Below are positions 38,913 to 48,457 of a stretch of 64,000 bases of DNA, piece by piece (the stretch's first letter is position 1; each line of letters starts with the position of its first letter). The stretch spans positions 1,918,501-1,982,500 of the forward strand of contig NZ_CP012914.1 in the NCBI RefSeq assembly GCF_001315015.1, read 5' to 3'. The stretch comes from Azospirillum brasilense (GTDB lineage Bacteria; Pseudomonadota; Alphaproteobacteria; Azospirillales; Azospirillaceae). The position numbers and the translations under genes were made by a program. The notes under the pieces were generated by a model. It was given only the letters and a program-made list of their open reading frames with translations. It searched no databases and had not been told where the DNA came from.

Positions 38913-41390
38913 ATGCCCCTCCCTATCCCCCTCCTCCCCGCCAACGTCCAGGGCTGGTTCCGGTCGCGGGGCTGGGAGCCGCACCCGCACCAGCTCGCCA
39001 TGGTCGAGGCGGCGGCGGCCGGGGACAGCGCCCTGCTGATCGCGCCGACCGGCGGCGGCAAGACGCTGGCCGGCTTCCTGCCTTCTCTGATCGATCTGGC
39101 GGAGCGCCCGCGCGAGGGGCTGCACACCCTCTACATCTCGCCGCTGAAGGCGCTCGCGGTGGACATCCAGCGCAATCTGGAGGAGCCCGTCGCCGAGATG
39201 CGGCTGCCCATCCGCACCGAGACGCGCACCGGCGACACGCCAGAATCCAAACGGCGGCGGCAGCGGGCCAACCCGCCGCACATCCTGATGACCACGCCGG
39301 AAAGTCTGGCGCTGATGATCGCCTACGCCGACGCGGCGACGATCTTCCGGCACCTGCGCTGCGTCATCATCGACGAGTTGCACGCTCTGGCCGGGACCAA
39401 GCGCGGCGATCTGCTGGCCCTGGGGCTGGCGCGGCTGTCCCGGCTGGCGCCGCAGGCCCGACGGGTCGGGCTGTCGGCCACCGTGGCGGAGCCGGCGCAG
39501 CTGCTCGCTTGGCTGTCCAAGACCGGGCAGGCGGACGGCGGCGACGTGCGGCTGGTCACCGGGCGGGCCGGCGCCTCCGCCGAGGTGGAGATCCTGACGA
39601 CGCGCGAGCGGCTCCCCTGGTCCGGCCGCATGGCCATGCACGCGCTGAAGGAGGTGTACCAGCGCATCCGCGCCCACCGCACGACACTGGTCTTCGTCAA
39701 CACCCGCGCCCAGGCGGAGCTGGTCTTCCAGGAACTCTGGCGCCGCAACGACGACAGCCTGCCCATCGCGCTCCATCACGGCTCGCTGGCGGCGGAGCAG
39801 CGGCGCAAGGTCGAGGCCGCCATGGCGGCGGGCAAGCTGCGGGCGGTGGTGGCGACCTCCTCGCTCGACCTCGGCATCGACTGGGCGGCGGTCGATCTGG
39901 TGGTGCAGATCGGCGCGCCGAAGGGGGCGAGCCGGCTGGTCCAGCGCATCGGCCGCGCCAACCACCGGCTGGACGAGCCGAGCCGCGCCCTGCTCGTCCC
40001 CGCCAACCGGTTCGAGGTGCTGGAATGCCGCGCCGCCCTGGACGCCGTGGCGGCCATGAGCTTGGACGGCGAGCGGCCCCGCCCCGGCGGGCTGGACGTG
40101 CTCGCCCAGCACATGCTCGGCATGGCCTGCGCCGAGCCCTACCGCCCCGACGACCTGTACGACGAGGTGGTCTGCGCGGCGCCCTACGCCGGGCTGGCGC
40201 GGGACGAGTTCGACGACGTGCTGGACTTCGTGGCGACCGGCGGCTACGCGCTCGGCAACTACGAGCGCTTCCATCGCTTGAAGCTGCGCGAGGACGGGCG
40301 CATGGCGGTGGCCGGGCCGGCGGTGGCGCGGCAGTACCGCATGAACGTCGGGACCATCACGCAGGAGGCCATGCTGCGCGTGCGCCTGAGCCGCGGCCCG
40401 GTGCTGGGCGAGGTGGAGGAGCATTTCATCCAGGGACTTACCCCCGGCGACACCTTTGTCTTCGCCGGTCAGCTGCTGAAGTTCCTCGGCATCCGCGAGA
40501 TGGAGGCGCAGGTCGCCAAGGGCGGCAGCGGGGAGCCGAAGGTTCCGGCCTACGCCGGCGGGCGGCTGCCGCTGACCACCGCCCTGGCCGACCGGGTGCG
40601 CGCCATGCTGGCCGACCCGGCGCAGTGGTCCGGCCTACCGGAGGATGTGCAGGAATGGCTGAGGCTCCAGCGCTGGCGCTCCGTCCTGCCGGCGCGCGAC
40701 GGGCTGCTGGTGGAGAGCTTCCCCAAGGCGGGCAAGCGCTTCCTCGTCGTCTACGCCTTCGAGGGGCGGAACGCGCACCAGACCCTGGGGATGCTGCTGA
40801 CCCGGCGGATGGAGCGGATGGGCTGCGGCCCGCTCGGCTTCGTCGCCACCGATTATGTGCTGGCGGTGTGGTCGCTGCGCACGCCGACCAACTCCAATGG
40901 GGACATGGACGGGCTGTTCGACCAGGACATGCTGGGCGACGATCTGGAAGCCTGGATGGACGAGTCCTCGATGCTGCGCCGGACCTTCCGCAACGTGGCG
41001 CTGATCACCGGGGTCATCGACCGCCGCCATCCCGGGCAGGAGAAGTCGGGACGGCAGGTCACCTTCTCCTCCGACCTGATCTACGACGTGCTGCGCAAGC
41101 ACGACCCCGGCCATGTGCTGCTGCGCGCCACCCGCGCCGACGCGGCGGGCGGGCTGACCGACGTGCGGCGCCTGTCGGATTTCCTGATCCGGGTGAAGGG
41201 TCGCATCACCCACAAGGACCTCGACCGCATCTCCCCCCTCGCCGTGCCGGTCATCCTGGAGATCGGGCGGGAACGGGTGGACGGCTCCGCCACCGACGAG
41301 CTTCTGGAGCAGGCCGCCGCCGATCTGGTGGCCGAGGCGATGCCGGAGCTGGGGTCCGACGGTGACAGCCAAGGCCGCTTGACGTTGTGA
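38913..41390 (+). CDS. Lhr-like ligase-associated DEXH-box helicase
   Basis: 825 residues. SF2 helicase with Walker A APTGGGKT, DEXH box IIDELHAL, motif III GLSATV, motif IV/V TLVFVNTRAQAE and SSLDLGIDW, motif VI QRIGRANHR, then a long Lhr-type C-terminal region with a winged helix. It is the helicase of the bacterial 'ligase-associated' DNA-repair set together with PdeM. The usual ATP-dependent ligase and exonuclease are not in the window. ATG 38913 has no clear Shine-Dalgarno; it lies just inside the GC-rich side of the island border. Confidence 0.93.
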   Translation: MPLPIPLLPANVQGWFRSRGWEPHPHQLAMVEAAAAGDSALLIAPTGGGKTLAGFLPSLIDLAERPREGLHTLYISPLKALAVDIQRNLEEPVAEMRLPIRTETRTGDTPESKRRRQRANPPHILMTTPESLALMIAYADAATIFRHLRCVIIDELHALAGTKRGDLLALGLARLSRLAPQARRVGLSATVAEPAQLLAWLSKTGQADGGDVRLVTGRAGASAEVEILTTRERLPWSGRMAMHALKEVYQRIRAHRTTLVFVNTRAQAELVFQELWRRNDDSLPIALHHGSLAAEQRRKVEAAMAAGKLRAVVATSSLDLGIDWAAVDLVVQIGAPKGASRLVQRIGRANHRLDEPSRALLVPANRFEVLECRAALDAVAAMSLDGERPRPGGLDVLAQHMLGMACAEPYRPDDLYDEVVCAAPYAGLARDEFDDVLDFVATGGYALGNYERFHRLKLREDGRMAVAGPAVARQYRMNVGTITQEAMLRVRLSRGPVLGEVEEHFIQGLTPGDTFVFAGQLLKFLGIREMEAQVAKGGSGEPKVPAYAGGRLPLTTALADRVRAMLADPAQWSGLPEDVQEWLRLQRWRSVLPARDGLLVESFPKAGKRFLVVYAFEGRNAHQTLGMLLTRRMERMGCGPLGFVATDYVLAVWSLRTPTNSNGDMDGLFDQDMLGDDLEAWMDESSMLRRTFRNVALITGVIDRRHPGQEKSGRQVTFSSDLIYDVLRKHDPGHVLLRATRADAAGGLTDVRRLSDFLIRVKGRITHKDLDRISPLAVPVILEIGRERVDGSATDELLEQAAADLVAEAMPELGSDGDSQGRLTL

Positions 41391-41395
41391 GGGAC

Positions 41396-42079
41396 ATGGA
41401 CACGACGATGACCCTGCGGGGCGCCGCCCTGGCCCCCGATGCCTCCGGCGCGCTGGTCTGGCCGGCGGAGCGGACGCTGGTGGTCGCCGACCTGCATCTG
41501 GAAAAGGGCTCCGCCTTCGCGGCGCGCGGGCGGATGCTGCCGCCCTACGACACGCGGGCGACGCTCGGACGGTTGGCGGATCTGGTGGAGCGGTTGGCCC
41601 CGGAGCGGGTGATCTGCCTCGGCGACAGCTTCCACGACCGCCGGGCGGCGAGCCGCATGGAGGCGGGGGACGTGGCGCGGCTGCGCGACCTGACCGGACG
41701 GGTGGCGGACTGGCTGTGGGTCACCGGCAACCACGATCCGGAACCGCCGGAGGGGTTCGGCGGGCGAATCCTGGACGAGCTGGCGCTCGGCCCGCTGACC
41801 TTCCGGCACGAGGCGGTGCCCGGCGCGGTGGGCGAATTGTCGGGGCATCTGCACCCGGTGGCCGCCGTCGTGGTGCCGGGCCGGCGGGTGCGGGAGCGCT
41901 GCTTCGCCTTCGACGGGGGAAAGCTGATCCTGCCGGCCTTCGGGGCCTTCGCGGGCGGGCTGAACGTGCTGGACCCGGCGGTGTCCGGCCTGCTGGCGGC
42001 GCGGTTCGAGGTGCATCTGCTGGCCCGCGGCAAGGTCCACCGCTTCCCGCGCAGCCGCCTCTCTCCCGACAAAGCGTAA
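41396..42079 (+). CDS. pdeM: Ligase-associated DNA damage response endonuclease PdeM
   Basis: About 227 residues. Calcineurin-like metallophosphoesterase: VVADLHLEKGSAF (D-x-H), ICLGDSFHD (GDxxHD), WVTGNHDP (GNHD), and GELSGHLHPV (GHxH). Acts as nuclease/phosphoesterase in the same pathway as the upstream helicase. Start uncertain: ATG 41396 (5 nt after the helicase stop) is chosen over GTG 41387, which would overlap it. Translationally coupled in either case. Confidence 0.9.
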   Translation: MDTTMTLRGAALAPDASGALVWPAERTLVVADLHLEKGSAFAARGRMLPPYDTRATLGRLADLVERLAPERVICLGDSFHDRRAASRMEAGDVARLRDLTGRVADWLWVTGNHDPEPPEGFGGRILDELALGPLTFRHEAVPGAVGELSGHLHPVAAVVVPGRRVRERCFAFDGGKLILPAFGAFAGGLNVLDPAVSGLLAARFEVHLLARGKVHRFPRSRLSPDKA

Positions 42080-42118
42080 AAAAGAAAAAGCCCGGAGAGT
42101 CGGGGGAACTCTCCGGGC
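42079..42118 (-). terminator. Rho-independent terminator of the fasciclin gene
   Basis: GCCCGGAGA pairs with TCTCCGGGC (42090-42118). Read on the minus strand the stem is followed by CTTTTTCTTTTTT, a strong T-tract. The hairpin can also slow plus-strand transcription from pdeM, without a T-tract. Confidence 0.88.
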
Positions 42119-42184
42119 GAGTGGTCCTGCCGGAACCGGCGGTGAGACGTCCGGCAGGAGGGACCTCGATGAAAAAGCAGAACG

Positions 42185-42673
42185 TCAGTTCGGCATCATG
42201 ACCGTATCGATCACGTGGATGACGCCGTTGGACGCCATGATGTCGGGCTTCACGACCTTCGCGTTGTCCACCATCACGCCGCCCTTCGTCGCGTCGATGT
42301 CCACGGTGGTGCCCTGCACGGTCTTCGGCGATGCCGTCTTGCCGGCGATATCGGCCGAAGTCACCTTGCCGGACACCACATGATAGGTGAGTACGGAGCG
42401 GAGCTTCTCGCGGTTCTCCGGTTTCAAAAGATTTTCGACGGTGCCGGCCGGCAGCTTGGCGAAGGCCTCGTCGGTCGGGGCGAAGACGGTGAAGGGACCG
42501 TTGCCCTTCAGCGTGTCCGCGAGCCCGGCGGCCTGGACGGCCTGAACCAGCGTCTTGAACTGGCCCGCCGCGACGGCGGTGTCCACGATGTCCGCCGCCT
42601 TCGCGGATATGGCGGCGAGGGACAGCGGCAGGGCGACGGTGGCGGCGGTCAGCAGGCGTGACAGGCGGGACAT
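42185..42673 (-). CDS. Secreted fasciclin (FAS1) domain protein
   Basis: 162 residues: signal peptide ([16 protein letters not shown]) and one FAS1 domain with H1 ([17 protein letters not shown]), the YH motif (LTYHVVSGK) and H2 ([14 protein letters not shown]). Such small proteins are secreted adhesin-like or matrix proteins. GGAGG sits 7 nt before ATG 42673. Monocistronic, with a strong terminator. Confidence 0.93.
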   Translation of the reverse strand: MSRLSRLLTAATVALPLSLAAISAKAADIVDTAVAAGQFKTLVQAVQAAGLADTLKGNGPFTVFAPTDEAFAKLPAGTVENLLKPENREKLRSVLTYHVVSGKVTSADIAGKTASPKTVQGTTVDIDATKGGVMVDNAKVVKPDIMASNGVIHVIDTVMMPN

Positions 42674-42940
42674 GTGGTTTCCTCCGTTGATGGCGTCTCG
42701 TTCCTCCCCCGACCGTGGAACCGGCGCCGTCGGCCGCCGTGCCTCCGGCTCCACGTCGTGGCAGCGAAGGCGGAAATAGCGGCGCGGAAATCGCGGTCAA
42801 TAGGATTTCCCCAGGAAAAATTTTTGCCGCCGTGGTGATCCGGAGCAATCGGCACCGCGTAGCAAGAGCCATTGACCGTGGTCATTGGCTGCGGCGTTTT
42901 GGCATGCCCGTTCTTCTGTCCATTTCCTTAAAGTTGGCCG

Positions 42941-44398
42941 ATGACGACCGATCAATCCCCCATCCTCGTCTGGTTCCGCAACGATCTTCGCCTTGCCGAC
43001 AACCCGGCGCTCAGCGCCGCGGCGGAGGATGGGGCGCCGGTCATCCCGGTCTACATCCGCGAGAAGGACGCCCACGATCCCTGGCTTCCCGGCGCCGCCT
43101 CCCGCTGGTGGCTGCACGGCAGTTTGGAGCGGCTGGGCAAGGCGCTGGCCAAGCTCGGTTCGCCCCTGGTGCTGCGCAGCGGCGACCCCGCCGCCGTTCT
43201 GGCGGCGCTGGCGGAAGAGACCGGCGCCGACACCGTGCTGTGCAACCGCCGCGCCGGCCCCACCGCCATCGCCCGCGATCGCCGGGTGGGCGAGCGGCTG
43301 AGCGCCCGCGGGGTGACGGTGCACCCCCACAACGCCGCTCTGCTCTTTGAGCCGGGGAGCATTCGCACCAAGTCGGACACGCCCTTCCGGGTGTTCACGC
43401 CTTTCTGGAAGGCCCTGCTGTCCATGCCGGAACCGCCCCACCCCACCCACGCGCCGGGCAAGCTGACGCCGCCGGCCAAGCCGGTGTCCAGCGAGTCGCT
43501 GAAGGACTGGGGCCTGCTGCCCACCGCGCCGGACTGGGCCGGCGGCCTGCGCGAACGCTGGGAGCCCGGCGAGGAGGCGGCGCGCGAGCGTCTGGCCGAT
43601 TTCCTGGACGGTCCGGTCGCCGCCTATCCGGCGGAGCGCGACCGCCCGGACCATGACGGGACCTCCGCGATGTCGCCGCACCTCGCCTTCGGGGAGATCG
43701 GGCCGCGGCAGATCTGGCACGCCACCCGCCACGCCGCCGACCAGCGGCATGAACTGGCCGCCGGCGCCGAAGCCTTCCTGCGGGAACTCGGCTGGCGGGA
43801 GTTCAACCACCATCTTCTGCGCGAGGAGCCGGGCATTCCGGACACGCCGCTGGACGCGCGCTTCGCCCGTTTCCCCTGGCGGACCGACAAGGCGGGCCTG
43901 CGCGCGTGGCAGCGCGGGCGCACCGGCTACCCCATCGTGGACGCCGGCATGCGGCAGCTCTGGCAGACCGGCTGGATGCACAACCGCGTGCGCATGATCG
44001 TCGGCTCCTTCCTCATCAAGGACCTGCTGATCCCCTGGCAGGAGGGCGAGGCCTGGTTCTGGGACACGCTGGTCGACGCCGACATCGCCAACAACGCCGG
44101 CAACTGGCAATGGGTGGCCGGCTGCGGCGCCGACGCCGCCCCCTTCTTCCGCGTCTTCAACCCGATCCTCCAGGGCGAAAAGTTCGACCCGGAGGGCAAC
44201 TATGTCCGACGCTACGTGCCGGAACTGGAAAAGCTGCCCAACCGCTGGATCCACAAGCCGTGGGAGGCGCCGGACGAGGCGCTGCGGCAGGCGGGGGTCA
44301 AACTCGGCAAGGACTACCCGCGGCCGATCGTCGACCACGGCACCGCCCGTGACCGCGCGCTGGCCGCCTTCCAGGAGATCAAGAAAGCCGGCGATTGA
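42941..44398 (+). CDS. phrB: Deoxyribodipyrimidine photolyase
   Basis: 485 residues. N-terminal antenna domain (LVWFRNDLRLADNPAL) and FAD-binding C-terminal domain with FLRELGWREFNHHLL, TGYPIVDAGMRQLWQTGWMHNRVRMIVGSFL and the DADIANNAGNWQWVAGCGADAAPFFRVFNP block typical of CPD photolyases. It repairs UV pyrimidine dimers with blue light. Transcribed alone; repair genes pdeM and the helicase are nearby. Confidence 0.95.
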   Translation: MTTDQSPILVWFRNDLRLADNPALSAAAEDGAPVIPVYIREKDAHDPWLPGAASRWWLHGSLERLGKALAKLGSPLVLRSGDPAAVLAALAEETGADTVLCNRRAGPTAIARDRRVGERLSARGVTVHPHNAALLFEPGSIRTKSDTPFRVFTPFWKALLSMPEPPHPTHAPGKLTPPAKPVSSESLKDWGLLPTAPDWAGGLRERWEPGEEAARERLADFLDGPVAAYPAERDRPDHDGTSAMSPHLAFGEIGPRQIWHATRHAADQRHELAAGAEAFLRELGWREFNHHLLREEPGIPDTPLDARFARFPWRTDKAGLRAWQRGRTGYPIVDAGMRQLWQTGWMHNRVRMIVGSFLIKDLLIPWQEGEAWFWDTLVDADIANNAGNWQWVAGCGADAAPFFRVFNPILQGEKFDPEGNYVRRYVPELEKLPNRWIHKPWEAPDEALRQAGVKLGKDYPRPIVDHGTARDRALAAFQEIKKAGD

Positions 44399-44534
44399 TC
44401 GGCGCGGAGCCGTGAAACCCGGCCGTGTGTTTTCATTCCGCCTTCATGGGAGTGCAAAGAAACCGTCACAGGCCCCCGGTAAGGTGCGCCCGCCCAACCC
44501 CAAATAAATTTGCGGAAAGAGACGAGGCACACCG

Positions 44535-46568
44535 ATGGACACGCATGACCTGCCCCAGAAGGGCACCAAGTATCTGACCTTCGAGGGCCGCGAGGACATC
44601 GGCTCCAACCCGTCCGAAAACCCGACCATGGGCGACGTCATCAACGCCCGCCTCGGCCGCCGCGACATGATGCGCGGCATGCTGAGCGGGGCCGCGGTCA
44701 GCGCCCTGATCGGCCCGGCCGCCCTGCTCTCCCCGACCCGCGGGGCCGAGGCCGCCGTGACCGGCGCCCCGCGCCCGGCCAAGGCCAGCTTCTCCTTCCA
44801 GGAAGTGGCGCACGGCGTGGACGCCGACCATCACGTGGCATCCGGCTACAACGCCGACATCCTGATCCGCTGGGGCGACCCGGTGGTGCCCGGCGCGCCG
44901 GCCTTCGACCCGATGAACCAGACCGCCGAGGCGCAGTCGAAGCAGTTCGGCTACAACAACGACTTCGTCGGCTACGCCCCGCTGCCGCTCGGCTCGCGGT
45001 CGCCGGACCGCGCCCTGCTCTGCGTGAACCACGAATACACCGACGAGGAGGTCATGTTCCCCGGCGTCGGCGTGGAGCAGCAGAAGGACAAGTTCGCCCG
45101 CATGACCAAGGCGCTGGTGGACATCGAGATGGCCGCCCACGGCGGCACCGTCGTCGAGATCCGCAAGGTCAGGGGCAAGTGGGTGACGGTGGCGGACTCC
45201 CGCTACAACCGCCGCATCACCGGCGAGACGGCTTGCGCCATCACCGGCCCGGCCGCCGGCCACGCCCTGATGAAGACCAGCTACGACCCGACCGGCACCA
45301 TGGTCCGCGGCATGCTGAACAACTGCTCCGGCGGCATGACGCCCTGGGGCACCTGGCTGTCGGCGGAAGAGAACTTCAACGGCTATTTCTGGGGCAAGGT
45401 CGAGGACACCAACCCGAACGCCAAGGTGCTGAAGCGCTACGGCTTCCCCGGCGAATGGTACAACTGGGGCGTCCACCACGACCGCTTCGACATCGCCAAG
45501 GAGCCGAACGAGTCCAACCGCTTCGGCTGGATCGTCGAGATCGACCCCTACGACCCGACCTCGACCCCGAAGAAGCGCACGGCGCTCGGCCGCTTCAAGC
45601 ATGAGGCCTGCCAGATCGCGCTCGGCAAGGACGGCACCGTGGTCGCCTACACCGGCGACGACGAGCGCTTCGACTATGTCTACAAGTTCGTCGCGGCGAA
45701 GAAGTTCGATCCAAGGAACCGCGCCGCCAACATGGACATCCTGGAGACCGGGACGCTCTACGTGGCGAAGTTCAAGGCCGACGCCTCGGTCGAATGGCTG
45801 CCGCTGGTCCACGGCCAGGGCCCGCTGACGGCCGAGAAGGGCTTCCCCGACCAGGCCACCGTCCTGATCAACGCCCGCCTCGCCGCCGACGCGCTGGGCG
45901 CCACCAAGATGGACCGCCCGGAGGACATCGAGGTCAACGCGGTGACCGGCAAGGTCTACGTCATCCTCACCAACAACTCCCGCCGCAAGCCGGAGCAGGT
46001 GGACGCGACCAACCCGCGCGCCGAGAACAACTGGGGCCACATCGTCGAGATCCTGCCGGACAACGGCAACCACGCCGCGACCAAGGCGGAATGGACGATC
46101 CTGGTGCGCGGCGGCAACCCGGCGGACGGGACGGTCGGCGCGCAGTTCCACGCCGACACCTCGGCCAACGGCTGGTTCTCCTGCCCCGACAACGCGGCGG
46201 TGGACCACCGCGGCCGCCTGTGGATCACCACCGACCAGGGCGAGAACTGGAAGAAGGCGTCCGGTACCGCCGACGGCGTCTGGGCCGTGGAAACCGAGGG
46301 CAACCTGCGCGGCCTGTCCAAGATGTTCTACCGCGTGCCGGTGGGCGCCGAGATGTGCGGCCCCTGCTTCACCACCGACGACAAGACCCTGTTCGTCGCC
46401 GTGCAGCACCCGGCCACCGACGGCGTCGATCAGTGGGAAGGCTTCAAGGGCAAGCTTTCCTCCTTCGAGGACCCGGCGACCCGCTGGCCCGACTTCAAGC
46501 CCAACATGCCGCCGCGCCCGTCGGTGGTCGCCATCACCAAGAAGGACGGCGGTGTGATCGGTCTCTGA
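44535..46568 (+). CDS. phoX: PhoX-family (DUF839) alkaline phosphatase
   Basis: 677 residues. Tat-type signal around residues 35-75 (GRRDMMRGMLSGAAVSAL...TRGAEA), then the DUF839 beta-propeller: LLCVNHEYTDEEVMFPG, GGMTPWGTWLSAEENFNGYF, FGWIVEIDPYDP, RFKHEACQIAL, and the C-terminal HPATDG. PhoX enzymes are Ca/Fe-dependent, exported by Tat and free phosphate from organic esters. GGAAAGAGACGAGG precedes the ATG. I could not identify a convincing Pho box. Followed by a strong terminator. Confidence 0.9.
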   Translation: MDTHDLPQKGTKYLTFEGREDIGSNPSENPTMGDVINARLGRRDMMRGMLSGAAVSALIGPAALLSPTRGAEAAVTGAPRPAKASFSFQEVAHGVDADHHVASGYNADILIRWGDPVVPGAPAFDPMNQTAEAQSKQFGYNNDFVGYAPLPLGSRSPDRALLCVNHEYTDEEVMFPGVGVEQQKDKFARMTKALVDIEMAAHGGTVVEIRKVRGKWVTVADSRYNRRITGETACAITGPAAGHALMKTSYDPTGTMVRGMLNNCSGGMTPWGTWLSAEENFNGYFWGKVEDTNPNAKVLKRYGFPGEWYNWGVHHDRFDIAKEPNESNRFGWIVEIDPYDPTSTPKKRTALGRFKHEACQIALGKDGTVVAYTGDDERFDYVYKFVAAKKFDPRNRAANMDILETGTLYVAKFKADASVEWLPLVHGQGPLTAEKGFPDQATVLINARLAADALGATKMDRPEDIEVNAVTGKVYVILTNNSRRKPEQVDATNPRAENNWGHIVEILPDNGNHAATKAEWTILVRGGNPADGTVGAQFHADTSANGWFSCPDNAAVDHRGRLWITTDQGENWKKASGTADGVWAVETEGNLRGLSKMFYRVPVGAEMCGPCFTTDDKTLFVAVQHPATDGVDQWEGFKGKLSSFEDPATRWPDFKPNMPPRPSVVAITKKDGGVIGL

Positions 46569-46611
46569 CCGGACGCATGATCGATCGTCCCATAATCCAG
46601 CGACACGCCTG

Positions 46612-46650
46612 AAAGGGCGGCTCCCGCGTCCGGGGCCGCCCTTCTTCTTT
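46612..46650 (+). terminator. Rho-independent terminator after phoX
   Basis: AAAGGGCGGC...GCCGCCCTTCTTCTTT: 9-10 bp stem then a T-rich tail, 43 nt after the phoX stop and upstream of zur. Confidence 0.88.
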
Positions 46651-46673
46651 GTCTGGTGTCGGTGTCCGGCGAT

Positions 46674-46686
46674 GTAATAAGATAAC
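46674..46686. promoter_or_regulatory. Candidate Zur box overlapping the zur translation start region
   Basis: GTAATAAGATAAC agrees with the Zur-type palindrome GTTATAATATAAC at 11 of 13 positions (consensus from memory). It ends 4 nt before the zur ATG and no Shine-Dalgarno separates them, so the promoter must lie close and the mRNA may be nearly leaderless. Fits zinc-dependent autorepression of zur and the downstream COG0523 gene. Confidence 0.55.
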
Positions 46687-46689
46687 GCC

Positions 46690-47192
46690 ATGACCACCGA
46701 TCCCCATTCCACCGCCGGCCCGGCCTCCCGCCACGGGCACGACCACGCGCATTGCATCGCCGACGCGCTGACACGCGCCGACGCCCTGTGCGCGGAGCGC
46801 GGCGCCCGGCTGACCGCGCTCCGCCGGCAGGTGCTGGAGCTGGTCTGGAACAGCCACAAGCCGCGCGGCGCCTACGCCATCCTGGAGGACCTCAGCCAGC
46901 GCGAGGGCAAGGCCACCGCCCCGCTGACCGTCTACCGCGCGCTGGAGTTCCTGGTGGAGCACGGGCTGGTCCACCGCATCGAGTCGCTGAACGCCTACAT
47001 CGGCTGCGCCGCGCCGGGGGCCGTCCATTCCGGGCAGTTCCTGGTGTGCGAGACCTGCGGCAACGCCGTGGAGATCGACGACCCGCGCATCCGCGCCGCC
47101 ATCGGCACCATCGCCACCGAACATGGTTTCCAGGTCAGCCGCCCCACCGTCGAGGTGCGCGGCACATGCACCGACTGCCAGGAGAAGACCCC

Positions 47193-47196
<4 letters not shown>
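46690..47196 (+). CDS. zur: Fur-family zinc uptake regulator Zur
   Basis: 168 residues. N-terminal His-rich stretch (HGHDHAHC), winged helix ([25 protein letters not shown]), dimerisation domain with the CETCG and GTCTDC zinc-cysteine pairs. Assigned as Zur rather than Fur because of the CxxC pairs plus the coupled COG0523 GTPase. Represses zinc-import genes when Zn is sufficient. Its TGA overlaps the GTG of the next gene by 4 nt. Confidence 0.9.
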
Positions 47197-48347
<1,151 letters not shown>

Positions 48348-48405
48348 GGGACGTCATTGCCCCCACCCCGGCCCTCCCCCGCTTCCGCAGGGGAGGGAGA
48401 AACAG

Positions 48406-48444
48406 TCCCCTCCCCTGCAAAGCGGGGGAGGGTTAGGGAGGGGG
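48406..48444 (+). repeat. Hairpin plus G-tract repeat (copy 4)
   Basis: Between the convergent COG0523 gene and the membrane-protein gene. Stem TCCCCTCCCCTGC/GCGGGGGAGGG and tail G5-A-G3-TTA-G3-A-G5 at 48424-48444. A further partial GC hairpin precedes it from 48371 (CCCTCCCCCGC/CAGGGGAGGG). Confidence 0.8.
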
Positions 48445-48457
48445 CATCACAGCCGCC

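Noticed and set aside
36000..39000. tRNA or attachment site flanking the AT-rich island
   Set aside because: No T-loop GTTCGA context or matching direct repeats could be found at either edge by eye.
44399..44534. Possible Pho box upstream of phoX
   Set aside because: Segments like CTTCAT and CCGTCAC are present but not spaced as an 11-bp direct-repeat Pho box, so I do not call it.
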